Source: Rhodobacter sp. SGA-6-6
GTDB lineage: Bacteria; Pseudomonadota; Alphaproteobacteria; Rhodobacterales; Rhodobacteraceae
Length of the DNA stretch: 64,000 bases
Direction: 5' to 3'
Assembly (NCBI RefSeq): GCF_011043545.1
Contig: NZ_JAAKGP010000003.1
Coordinates: 124,001-188,000 of the forward strand
Shown here: one piece after another, positions 43,376-51,663 of the stretch
Numbering within the stretch: the stretch's first letter is position 1
Layout: each line of letters begins with the position of its first letter
The notes under the pieces: generated by a model
Database searches by the model: none
What the model saw: the letters and a program-made list of their open reading frames with translations, nothing else
Told to the model about the DNA's origin: nothing
Translations under genes and position numbers: made by a program

Positions 43376-44182
43376 ATGGACTATACCGCGATCCTGATTC
43401 TGGCGTGCATCTTCATCCCGCTGGAGCGCCTGCTGCCCCTGCACCACGACCAGCCGATCCTGCGGCGCGACTGGGCGAACGACCTGATCTACCTGCTTTT
43501 CAACGGTTTCCTGGTGCGGGCCGGGTCGATCCTGGTTCTGGGCGGGGTGATGGCCAGCTGGACCCACTGGGTGCCGGCGGAGGCGACCGCCTGGACGCGG
43601 GGCCTGCCGCTCTGGGCGCAGGTGATCGGCGTGATCGTCGTGGCCGACATCGGCTATTACACCGCGCATCGGTTGTCGCACGGCATTCCCTTCCTGTGGA
43701 AGTTCCACTCCGTGCACCACAGCATCGAGGAGATGGACTGGCTGGCCTCGCACCGCGTCCATCCCTTCGACCAGATCTGGACCAATGCGCTGTCGCTGCT
43801 GCCGGTCTATTTCCTGGGCTTCTCGGCCCCGGCGGTGGCGATCTTCAGCTTGATCTACCACGTCCAGGCGCTGCTGCTGCATTCCAACCTGCGCATCACC
43901 TTCGGGCCGCTGAAATGGCTGATCGCCTCGCCCGAATACCATCACTGGCACCATGCCGACCAGCGCGAGGCCTACAACCGCAACTTCGCCGCCCAGCTGT
44001 CGCTGATCGACGTGGTGGCGGGCACCATGTTCCTGCCGCGGCACCGGCCCGAGCGCTATGGCGTCTCCGACCCGGTGCCCCGGTCCTACCCCCTCCAGCT
44101 TCTCTATCCCTTTGCGGCCCTGCTGAAGGCGCGCCGCAAGCAGACAAACACGAAAGGTGCGACCCATGAACAGAACGCTTGA
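43376..44182 (+). CDS. Sterol desaturase/fatty acid hydroxylase family protein
   Basis: 268 residues with four or five membrane helices. The di-iron histidine motifs are present: HRLSH, HSVHH, an intermediate HSN and HHWHH near residue 203. These integral-membrane oxidases hydroxylate or desaturate lipids. The substrate is unknown. Its 3' end overlaps the next methyltransferase-like gene by 17 nt, so the two form an operon and may modify the same lipid. Confidence 0.9.
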   Translation: MDYTAILILACIFIPLERLLPLHHDQPILRRDWANDLIYLLFNGFLVRAGSILVLGGVMASWTHWVPAEATAWTRGLPLWAQVIGVIVVADIGYYTAHRLSHGIPFLWKFHSVHHSIEEMDWLASHRVHPFDQIWTNALSLLPVYFLGFSAPAVAIFSLIYHVQALLLHSNLRITFGPLKWLIASPEYHHWHHADQREAYNRNFAAQLSLIDVVAGTMFLPRHRPERYGVSDPVPRSYPLQLLYPFAALLKARRKQTNTKGATHEQNA

Positions 44183-44858
44183 AGACCGCCTCGGAATGGG
44201 CCTGCTGCTGATCGTGTTCGGCTGGCTGCTGGTCAGGTCCCTGAAAGGGATGGCGGCCCTCGTCGCCGCGCATGACACGGTGCCGATGTGGGAGCTGATC
44301 CTGCTCTCGCGCGTCTCGAACCTGGTCTTCCTGGGCATGATCGTGTGGTTCACCGCCACCCGCCTGCCCGCCCGCAACGCCGCCACCGGGCTGATGCCGC
44401 GGCTGGTGGCCATTGCCGGCACCTTCGTGATGATGCTGGTCGCCGTCGCCGCGCCGGTCGAGGTCGGCCCGGTGCAGCGCGTGGTCTCGACGGTGCTGGT
44501 CGTCCTCGGCACCGTGCTGTCGATCCTGTGCCTGACGCGGCTCGGCCGGTCGTTCTCGGTCGTGGCCTCGGCGCGGGCGCTGGTCACCGCCGGCCCCTAT
44601 CGCATCGTGCGCCATCCGCTCTATGCCGCCGAACTGGTGGCGGTGCTGGGGGTGACGATGTCGAACGGCTCGGCCGCTGCCTATGCGCTCGGCCTGTCCT
44701 GCCTGGCGTTCCAGATCGCCCGGGCGCGGCTGGAGGAAAAGGTGCTGGCCGAGACCTTCCCGGAATATGCCGGTTATGCCCGGCGGGTGCCGATGCTGAT
44801 CCCCGGCCTGAACGGCCTGCTGCCGCGGCGCGCGGCGCCGGTGGGCGAAAGCGCCTGA
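44166..44858 (+). CDS. Isoprenylcysteine carboxyl methyltransferase-like membrane protein
   Basis: 230 residues from ATG 44166 (the frame opens at 44157). Five hydrophobic segments and the ICMT/phospholipid methyltransferase motif GPYRIVRHPLYAAELVAVL near residue 140, followed by EEKVLAETFPEYAGYARRV. It would use SAM to methylate a lipid-type substrate. Coupled to the upstream desaturase-like gene. Confidence 0.85.
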   Translation: MNRTLEDRLGMGLLLIVFGWLLVRSLKGMAALVAAHDTVPMWELILLSRVSNLVFLGMIVWFTATRLPARNAATGLMPRLVAIAGTFVMMLVAVAAPVEVGPVQRVVSTVLVVLGTVLSILCLTRLGRSFSVVASARALVTAGPYRIVRHPLYAAELVAVLGVTMSNGSAAAYALGLSCLAFQIARARLEEKVLAETFPEYAGYARRVPMLIPGLNGLLPRRAAPVGESA

Positions 44859-44989
44859 GCCTTTCCGCGACTCCGGCCGGTCCGGCCCTGACCCGCGGCG
44901 CCCCACCGGCGCTGCGGGTCTTGGCTTTGTAGGCCGGATCGGCCTGGCTTCCTCGTATTATCAGGCCATAGAGCTGGAGATATCGCAAA

Positions 44990-45014
44990 GAACGGGCAAA
45001 TCGCCTGCCCGTTC
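44990..45014. promoter_or_regulatory. Perfect inverted repeat upstream of putA
   Basis: GAACGGGCA (44990-44998), 7-nt spacer, TGCCCGTTC (45006-45014), 36 bp before the putA start. Size and position fit an operator; a transcript hairpin is the alternative. Confidence 0.5.
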
Positions 45015-45050
45015 GGCGCTATCCTGCCGCCGCGAGCCGAGGAGAGCGCC

Positions 45051-48000
45051 ATGACCGACCTTACCCCCTGGGACATCATCGCCAAAGGGTCCCTGACCGA
45101 TGAGGAGGCGCTGGTCCGCCGCTTGCTGGATCAGGCCGCGCTCGGCCCGGACGACCGCGCCGCCATCGCCGCGGCCGGGGCCGATCTGGTCCGCCGCATC
45201 CGGGGCGCGACCAAGCCGGGGCTGATGGAAGTCTTCCTGGCCGAATACGGCCTCTCCACCGACGAAGGCATCGCGCTGATGTGCCTGGCCGAGGCGCTCT
45301 TGCGGGTGCCGGATGCCGAGACGATGGACGCGCTGATCGAGGACAAGATCGCCCCCTCCGACTGGGGCCGCCATCTCGGCCGCTCCGCCTCGTCGCTGGT
45401 CAACGCTTCCACCTGGGCGCTGATGCTGACCGGCAAGGTGCTGGACGACCGCGAGCCCGGCGTGGCGGGCCACCTGCGCGCCGCGGTGAAGCGGCTGGGC
45501 GAGCCGGTGATCCGCTCCGCCGTGTCCCGGGCGATGAAGGAGATGGGCCGCCAGTTCGTCCTCGGCGAGACCATCGACAAGGCCATGGCCCGGGCGCGAG
45601 AGATGGAGGCCAAGGGCTACACCTACAGCTACGACATGCTGGGCGAGGCGGCGCGGACCGAAGCGGACGCCCGCCGCTATCACCTGGCCTATTCCCGGGC
45701 AATCACCGCCATCGCCGCGGCGGCAAAGGGCAGCGACATCCGCGCCAACCCCGGCATCTCGGTGAAGCTGTCGGCGCTGCATCCCCGCTACGAGGTGGCC
45801 AAGGAAGCACGGGTGATGGAGGAACTGGTGCCGCGGGTGCGGGCGCTGGCGGGGCTGGCCCGGGCCGCCGGCCTGGGCTTCAACATCGACGCGGAAGAGG
45901 CCGACCGGCTGGCGCTGTCCCTGAAGGTGATCGAGGCGGTTCTGGCCGACCCGGCGCTGAAGGGCTGGGACGGGTTCGGCGTGGTGGTGCAGGCCTATGG
46001 CCGCCGCTGCGGCGCGGTGATCGACTGGCTTTATGCGCTGGCGCAGCGGCTGGACCGCCGGATCATGGTGCGGCTGGTGAAGGGCGCCTATTGGGACGCC
46101 GAGGTGAAGCGGGCGCAGGTGCTGGGGCTGGAAAGTTTCCCGGTCTTCACCCGCAAGCAGGCGACCGATGTGTCCTACATCGCCAATGCTCGCAAGCTGC
46201 TGGCGATGACCGACCGCATCTACCCGCAATTCGCCACCCACAACGCCCATACCGTCGCCGCCATCCTGCACATGGCCGAGGGCCTGCCCGGCGGGGCGCT
46301 GTCCTACGAATTCCAGCGCCTGCACGGCATGGGCGAACGGCTGCACGACATCGTCCACACCGACCGCGGCACCCGCTGCCGGATCTATGCGCCGGTGGGC
46401 GCGCACCGCGACCTCTTGGCCTATCTGGTCCGGCGGCTGCTGGAGAACGGCGCCAACTCCAGCTTCGTCAACCAGATCGTCGACGAGGACGTGCCGGCCG
46501 AGCGCGTCGCCGCCTGCCCGCTGACCCGGATCGAGGAAATGGCGGCGATCCCCTCCGCCGCGGTCACCCCGCCGCCGGTGCTGTTCCCCGGCCGCCGCAA
46601 CTCGAAGGGGCTGGACCTGACCTCCGCCGCCGATCTGGAGGCGGTGGAGGCCGCCCGCGCGCCGTTCCGCGACGCGCTGTCCGAGGCTTCGCCTCTCATC
46701 GCCGGCCGCCCGGCGGGCGGCGAGCGGACCGAGGTCCTGAACCCCGCCACCGGCGCGCTGGTCGGCCATGTGCTGGCCGCCAGCGCCGCCGATACCGACA
46801 CCGCGCTGCGGCTGGCCGAACCCTGGGCCGCCGGGCCGGCCGAACGCGCCGAGGTGCTGAACCGCGCCGCCGACCTTTACGAGCAGAACATCGGCGAGAT
46901 CTTCGCCCTCTTGTCGCGCGAGGCCGGCAAGACCCTTTCCGACGCTCTGGCCGAACTGCGCGAGGCGGTGGATTTCCTGCGCTACTACGCCTCCGGCATC
47001 AAGGGGCTGGCGCATCCGCCACTCGGCACCTTCACCTGCATCAGCCCGTGGAACTTCCCGCTGGCCATCTTCACCGGCCAGATCGCCGCGGCGCTGGCCG
47101 CCGGCAATGCCGTGCTTGCCAAGCCCGCGCCGCAGACTCCGCTGATCGCCGCGCTTGGGGTGAAGCTGATGCACCGGGCCGGGGTGCCAGAGACCGCGCT
47201 GCAACTGCTGCCCGGCGGCGGCGAGGTGGGGGCGATGCTGACCTCGGACCCGCGGGTCGATGGCGTCTGCTTCACCGGCTCCACCGCCACTGCGCAGAAG
47301 ATCCGCCGCGCCATGGCCGAGAACCTGTCCCCCACCGCGCCGCTGATCGCCGAGACCGGGGGTCTGAACGCGATGGTGGTCGATTCCACCGCGCTGCCGG
47401 AACAGGCGGTGCGCGACATCATCGCCTCCGCCTTCCAGTCGGCCGGCCAGCGCTGCTCGGCCCTGCGCTGCCTCTACGTGCAGGAAGACGTGGCGGAGAC
47501 CATCTCCGAGATGCTGTCCGGCGCGATGGAGGAACTGGCGCTCGGCGATCCCTGGGACCTGTCGACCGACGTCGGCCCGCTGATCGACGCGCAGGCGCAG
47601 GCGGCGATCCGCGCCTATGTGGACCAGGCCCGCGCCGAGGGCCGCCTGCTGAAGCAGCTGCCCGCGCCTGAAGGCGGCCATTTCCTGCCGCCCGCGGTGA
47701 TCTCGGTCCCCGGGATCGAGGCGATGCAGCGCGAAATCTTCGGCCCGGTCCTGCACCTCGCCACGTTCAAGGCCGAGGAGGTCGGGCAACTGGTCGACCG
47801 CATCAACGCCACCGGCTACGGGCTGACCTTCGGCCTGCACACCCGCATCGACGACCGGGTGCAGGAGATGACCGCGCGGCTGGCGGTCGGCAATGCCTAT
47901 GTCAACCGCAACCAGATCGGCGCGGTGGTCGGCAGCCAGCCCTTCGGCGGCGAAGGCATGTCCGGCACCGGCCCCAAGGCCGGCGGCCCGGACTACCTGC

Positions 48001-48497
48001 ACCGCTTCACCCGCGCCGAAGCGCCGGGCGCGGGCCGCTCCGGCGCCCCGGCGGAGGAGGCCGAGGTCGCGCAGCGCCTCGCCACCCCCGCGGCCGCGCA
48101 GCCGGTGGAGCCGCTGGACCTGCCCGGCCCCACCGGCGAATCGAACCGCCTGCGCTTCGAGCCGCGGGCGCCGCTCCTGTGCCTCGGCCCGGGGGCGGAG
48201 GCGGCGCTGGCGCAGGCCGATGCCGTCCGCCGCCTCGGCGGCCGGGCGGTCGAGGCCCCGGACCTGCGGCCCGACGCGCTGGCCCGGCTGCAAGGCTTCT
48301 CCGGCGCGCTGTGGTGGGGGGCGGCCGATCCGGCGCGGGCCTATGTGCAGGCGCTGGCCGGGCGCGAGGGGCCGATCCTGCCGCTGATCGGCGGCCTGCC
48401 CGACCGCGCCCATGTCGCGCACGAGCGCCACATCTGCATCGACACCACCGCCTCGGGCGGCAACGCCCGCCTGCTGGCCGCGGTGTCCGAGGACTGA
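45051..48497 (+). CDS. putA: Bifunctional proline dehydrogenase/glutamate-semialdehyde dehydrogenase PutA
   Basis: 1148 residues. It oxidises proline to glutamate in two steps. The FAD proline dehydrogenase barrel (about 60-480) carries VRLVKGAYWDAEVKRAQV, then YPQFATHNAHTVAAI and GMGERLHDIV. The aldehyde dehydrogenase (about 510-990) has general base Glu768 in AETGGLNAMV and nucleophile Cys802 in GQRCSALR. A C-terminal region of about 150 residues is extra to the minimal form. No N-terminal ribbon-helix-helix DNA-binding domain is visible, so unlike the Escherichia coli protein it should not repress its own gene. Confidence 0.96.
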   Translation: MTDLTPWDIIAKGSLTDEEALVRRLLDQAALGPDDRAAIAAAGADLVRRIRGATKPGLMEVFLAEYGLSTDEGIALMCLAEALLRVPDAETMDALIEDKIAPSDWGRHLGRSASSLVNASTWALMLTGKVLDDREPGVAGHLRAAVKRLGEPVIRSAVSRAMKEMGRQFVLGETIDKAMARAREMEAKGYTYSYDMLGEAARTEADARRYHLAYSRAITAIAAAAKGSDIRANPGISVKLSALHPRYEVAKEARVMEELVPRVRALAGLARAAGLGFNIDAEEADRLALSLKVIEAVLADPALKGWDGFGVVVQAYGRRCGAVIDWLYALAQRLDRRIMVRLVKGAYWDAEVKRAQVLGLESFPVFTRKQATDVSYIANARKLLAMTDRIYPQFATHNAHTVAAILHMAEGLPGGALSYEFQRLHGMGERLHDIVHTDRGTRCRIYAPVGAHRDLLAYLVRRLLENGANSSFVNQIVDEDVPAERVAACPLTRIEEMAAIPSAAVTPPPVLFPGRRNSKGLDLTSAADLEAVEAARAPFRDALSEASPLIAGRPAGGERTEVLNPATGALVGHVLAASAADTDTALRLAEPWAAGPAERAEVLNRAADLYEQNIGEIFALLSREAGKTLSDALAELREAVDFLRYYASGIKGLAHPPLGTFTCISPWNFPLAIFTGQIAAALAAGNAVLAKPAPQTPLIAALGVKLMHRAGVPETALQLLPGGGEVGAMLTSDPRVDGVCFTGSTATAQKIRRAMAENLSPTAPLIAETGGLNAMVVDSTALPEQAVRDIIASAFQSAGQRCSALRCLYVQEDVAETISEMLSGAMEELALGDPWDLSTDVGPLIDAQAQAAIRAYVDQARAEGRLLKQLPAPEGGHFLPPAVISVPGIEAMQREIFGPVLHLATFKAEEVGQLVDRINATGYGLTFGLHTRIDDRVQEMTARLAVGNAYVNRNQIGAVVGSQPFGGEGMSGTGPKAGGPDYLHRFTRAEAPGAGRSGAPAEEAEVAQRLATPAAAQPVEPLDLPGPTGESNRLRFEPRAPLLCLGPGAEAALAQADAVRRLGGRAVEAPDLRPDALARLQGFSGALWWGAADPARAYVQALAGREGPILPLIGGLPDRAHVAHERHICIDTTASGGNARLLAAVSED

Positions 48498-48511
48498 GCC
48501 GCCGTCACAAG

Positions 48512-48666
48512 GAGCGGCTGCCGCCGCAAGCCTTTGTCTCTGCGGCTGGGGAGTCTCCTTGCGGCTGCTGTCGACTGATGGGGGCATTCTGCCCCCAAAC
48601 CCCCTGAGAGTATTTGGATCAAGAGGAAGCGGCATGTCTTCATCTTGGCCGAAATACTCCGGGGGC
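48512..48666. repeat. Extended repeat arm plus inverted GGAGTATTTGG pair after putA
   Basis: From 15 nt after putA's stop. The arm 48512-48596 with hairpin GGGGGCA/TGCCCCC (48580-48596) matches 16970-17050 in inverse. Then CCCCTGAGAGTATTTGGATC plus AAGAGGAAG (48600-48630) and its opposite CATCTTGGCCGAAATACTCC plus GGGGG (48639-48666) form a tight inverted pair. It probably terminates or insulates putA. Confidence 0.6.
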
Positions 48667-48732
48667 CCGGGGGCTGGCCCCCGGTCGCCGGCCGGGGATT
48701 GACCGCCCGGCAAGGATAGGGAAGGCTCGCGC

Positions 48733-49473
48733 ATGTTTCCGATCCGCGACCACAACCCCTCGGGCGGCACGCCTTTCGTCACGCTGGCGCTGATCGCCGT
48801 CAACGTGCTGGTCTTCCTCGGCTATTACACCACGCTGGAGGGCTGGCCGCTGATGCGGTTCTTCATGGAATGGGGGCTGGTGCCGGCGCGGCTGGCGCAG
48901 GGGCAGGGCTACGGGACCCTGCTGACCCATATGTTCCTGCACGGCGGCTGGATGCACCTGATCGGCAACATGCTGTTCCTGTGGATCTTCGGCGACAACC
49001 TGGAAGAGGAGATGGGCCGCATCGGCTTCCTGCTGTTCTACCTCGGCAGCGGGCTGGCCGCCGCGGCCTTGCAGATCGCCGCCGATCCCGGATCGGGGGC
49101 GCCGATGGTCGGGGCCTCGGGCGCGGTGGCCGGGGTGATGGGGGGCTATCTGCTGCTCTACCCCAAGGCCCGGGTCGACGTGCTGCTGTTCTTCGTCATC
49201 TTCTTCCGGGTCTTCGCGCTGCGGGCCTGGATCGTCCTCGGCCTCTGGTTCGGGCTGCAACTGGTCTCGGGCGTCTCGACCCCGACCGAAGGCGGCGGCG
49301 TGGCCTATTGGGCGCATATCGGCGGCTTCCTGGCCGGGCTGGTGCTGGTGCTGCCGGTCTGGCTTCGCCGCGGCGGGCGCGGCTACTGGCGGCGCACCCA
49401 TGGCGAACCGCCGCACCCGGAGGCGAAATACCCGCTGAGCCCGAGCCGCATCCCGCGCGTGCCCCGGCGCTAG
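48733..49473 (+). CDS. Rhomboid family intramembrane serine protease
   Basis: 246 residues with six to seven membrane helices. The catalytic pair is Ser129 in GASGAVAGVMGG and His195 in AYWAHIGGFLAGL. The conserved LHGGWMHLIGNMLFLWIFGD precedes the serine, as expected for rhomboids. It should cut membrane proteins within the bilayer; no substrate can be named. The C-terminal tail is basic and ends in GEPPHPEAKYPLSPSRIPR-type sequence. Confidence 0.94.
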   Translation: MFPIRDHNPSGGTPFVTLALIAVNVLVFLGYYTTLEGWPLMRFFMEWGLVPARLAQGQGYGTLLTHMFLHGGWMHLIGNMLFLWIFGDNLEEEMGRIGFLLFYLGSGLAAAALQIAADPGSGAPMVGASGAVAGVMGGYLLLYPKARVDVLLFFVIFFRVFALRAWIVLGLWFGLQLVSGVSTPTEGGGVAYWAHIGGFLAGLVLVLPVWLRRGGRGYWRRTHGEPPHPEAKYPLSPSRIPRVPRR

Positions 49474-49478
49474 AAGTC

Positions 49479-49529
49479 CGATTTTTCGCCGAAAAATCGT
49501 GAAACGATCCTTCGCCGAAGGATCGTTTC
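49479..49529. terminator. Two adjacent dyads between rhomboid and suhB genes
   Basis: CGATTTTTCG/CGAAAAATCG (49479-49499) and GAAACGATCCTTC-GCC-GAAGGATCGTTTC (49501-49529, 13-bp arms) lie between convergent genes. The second dyad overlaps the suhB stop codon (49530-49528). They look like a bidirectional terminator. Confidence 0.7.
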
Positions 49530-50316
49530 AGCCGCGGATCACCTTGCGGAAGGGCTCGAACAGCGCCTCGTTGCCAAGGATCACCGAACCCGAGTCCATC
49601 GGGTCCTGCCCCTCGCGGATGCCCGAGACCATGCCGCCGGCCTCCTTCACCAGCAGCAGGCCCGCCGCCATGTCCCAAGGGCCGAGTTCGCGTTCCCAGA
49701 AGCCCTCGTAACGCCCGGCGGCGACATAGGCCATGTCCAGCGAGGCCGCGCCCCAGCGGCGCAGGCCGGCGCAGGCGGGCATCAGCGCCGCCAGGTCCTT
49801 CAGCATTGCGGGCAGGGTCTTCTTGGCGCCGAAGGGCACGCCGGTGGCGAAGACCGCCTCGTGCATCTGCCGCCGGGCCGAGACGCGCAACCGGCGGTTG
49901 TCGTTCAGCCAGCAGCCGGCGCCCTTCTCGGCCCAGAACATCTCGTCCTTGGCCGGGTCGTAGACCACGGCCGAGACGATCTCGCCCTTGTGCTCCAGCG
50001 CGATCGAGATCGCCCAATGCGGCATCCCGTGCAGGAAGTTGGTGGTGCCGTCCAGCGGGTCGACGATCCAGCGCCGGGTCGGGTCCTGCCCGGCGGTCTC
50101 GCCGGTCTCCTCGCCCAGCCAGCCATAGGTCGGCCGGCCGCCCATCAGCTCTTCCTTGATGATCCGCTCCGCTTCCCGGTCGGCCTTGGTGACGAAGTCG
50201 CCCGGACCCTTGGCCGAGACCTGGAGGTTCTCGACCTCGCGAAAGTCCTTCACCAGGCTGCGCGCGGCGCGGCGGGCGGCCTTGATCATCAGGTTCAGGT
50301 TGGCGCTGCCTTGCAT
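49528..50316 (-). CDS. suhB: Inositol-1-monophosphatase SuhB
   Basis: 262 residues, full length. IMPase metal sites: GEETGET near residue 70, WIVDPLDGTTNFLHGMPHW near 88 and WDMAAGLLLVKEAGG near 210. It hydrolyses inositol monophosphate; SuhB homologues also act in RNA polymerase and ribosome biogenesis. The encoded GTTNFLHG form separates it from the hisN product at 17061. Its stop lies inside the terminator dyad. Repeat copy E begins 114 nt upstream of its start. Confidence 0.93.
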   Translation of the reverse strand: MQGSANLNLMIKAARRAARSLVKDFREVENLQVSAKGPGDFVTKADREAERIIKEELMGGRPTYGWLGEETGETAGQDPTRRWIVDPLDGTTNFLHGMPHWAISIALEHKGEIVSAVVYDPAKDEMFWAEKGAGCWLNDNRRLRVSARRQMHEAVFATGVPFGAKKTLPAMLKDLAALMPACAGLRRWGAASLDMAYVAAGRYEGFWERELGPWDMAAGLLLVKEAGGMVSGIREGQDPMDSGSVILGNEALFEPFRKVIRG

Positions 50317-50429
50317 CGGCGGACTCCTCGGATGGAGCCCCGGCCTCTAGCGGCAAAATCGCGGCTTGAAAAGCCCGGGGCGGCATTGCCGTTGGGTAGG
50401 GACCGGAACCCGTCCGGCTATCGGCTCAG

Positions 50430-50643
50430 TGGCGAAGGCCATCGCCTTCGCCACGGCGCAACGCTTCCCCTTGTCCCGGCCGGGCCTTAAAGGCCCGGCC
50501 AGCGCCCGCCCCGCCCTCGGGCCAAGCGCTTCTCGCCCGCCGGGTCGGGCGCTGGCCTCTCGGGTTTCAGGTTGCCATCGTTTCCGGGTGCAATCGTCGC
50601 GCACGGGCGGGGGCGAGGCAGTGCCTCGCCGTCTCCCGCCCGA
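50430..50643 (+). repeat. Structured repeat element, copy E
   Basis: Stem 1 is TGGCGAAGGC/GCCTTCGCCA with loop CATC (50430-50453). Stem 2 is GGCCGGGCCTT/AAGGCCCGGCC (50478-50500). Stem 3 is GGCCAGCGCCCG/CGGGCGCTGGCC, 12 bp. Stem 4 is CGGGCGGG/CCCGCCCG (50604-50642) around GGCGAGGC/GCCTCGCC. The stem-4 end is 25 nt from the stop of the leftward metR-like gene. This 351-bp gap holds no other gene. Confidence 0.85.
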
Positions 50644-50667
50644 CCGAACCGTGGATCGGATGCCGCG

Positions 50668-51576
50668 CTACAGCCCCCGCTGCAGCTTCACCGGCTCGCT
50701 GCGGGCCAGCCGCAGGAAATGCGCGACATAGGGCTTCACCGCGTCCTCCTCGCGGGTGGCGCCATACATCCGCTTGGTCACCGGCTGCGGCCCCAGCGGG
50801 CGGGTGACGTAATCGGCATTCGCCTTCACCTCGCGCATCACCCAGTCCGGCAGCACCGCCACCCCGCGGCCCGAGCCGACCAGCATCAGGATCACCGCCG
50901 TCAGTTCCGCCGTCCGCTGCGCCCGCGGCTCCACCCGGGCCGGCGTCAGCACCTCGCTGAACACGTCCAGCTTGTTGCGGCCGACCGGATAGGTGATCAG
51001 CACCTGGTCGCGGAAATCCTCGGCGGTGATGAAATCCTTCTCCGCCAAGGGGTTCTGCGCCGAGGCGACGAAGGTCGGGTGATAGTCGAACAGCGGATTG
51101 AAGGCCACGCCCGGCATCGGCCCGGCTTCCGAGGCGATCACCAGGTCCACCTCCTCGCGGTGCAGCGCCGGGAAGGCATCGAAGGCGAAGCCGGCGCGGA
51201 TGTCCACGTCCACCTCGGGCCAGGCGTGGCGGAACAGTTCGAGGCAGGGGAACAGCCAGTCGAAACAGGCGTGGCATTCGATGGCGATGTGCAGCCGCCC
51301 GGTCTTGCCGGCGCGGAGCGCGCGGAATTCCTCTTCCATCGCGTCGATCTCGGGCAGGATGCGGTCCGCCGCCCGCAGCATCCGCTGCCCCGCCGCCGAC
51401 AGCCGCATCGGCTTCGACCGCCGCACGAACAGCTCCATCCCGGCCTGGTCCTCCAGCCCCGCGACCTGATGGCTCAGCGCCGACTGGGTCATGTTCAGCA
51501 GCGCCGCCGCCTTGGCCAGCCCGCCGGCCTGATGGATCGCCCGGATCGTCCGCAGGTGCCGCAACTCGATATACAT
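50668..51576 (-). CDS. metR: LysR family regulator, probable MetR
   Basis: 302 residues. The LysR helix-turn-helix (LRHLRTIRAIHQAGGLAKAA, then LLNMTQSALSHQVAGLED) and effector domain with IECHACFDWLFPCLELFRHAW are typical of MetR. It is divergent from metF with an 87-bp interval, the classic arrangement for a homocysteine-responsive activator of methionine genes. TGAACCTCA and TGAGACCA-like half-sites lie between. Repeat copy E follows its stop. Confidence 0.88.
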   Translation of the reverse strand: MYIELRHLRTIRAIHQAGGLAKAAALLNMTQSALSHQVAGLEDQAGMELFVRRSKPMRLSAAGQRMLRAADRILPEIDAMEEEFRALRAGKTGRLHIAIECHACFDWLFPCLELFRHAWPEVDVDIRAGFAFDAFPALHREEVDLVIASEAGPMPGVAFNPLFDYHPTFVASAQNPLAEKDFITAEDFRDQVLITYPVGRNKLDVFSEVLTPARVEPRAQRTAELTAVILMLVGSGRGVAVLPDWVMREVKANADYVTRPLGPQPVTKRMYGATREEDAVKPYVAHFLRLARSEPVKLQRGL

Positions 51577-51663
51577 GCGGTGAACCTCATAATGATGCTG
51601 AAAACTATGAATTGGTCTCACATTCCCGAATCTGCGACAAGGGGGCATCGAAGGAGCCAGACC

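Noticed and set aside
44961-48803. A 1280-codon open frame on the minus strand opposite putA
   Set aside because: It is the antisense shadow of putA: Arg/Gly/His-rich low-complexity translation, no domain, no ribosome-binding site, while the plus strand encodes complete PutA domains.
51577-51663. A SAM riboswitch upstream of metF
   Set aside because: Only 87 bp are available, without SAM-II-like motifs; the divergent metR-like gene explains regulation better.
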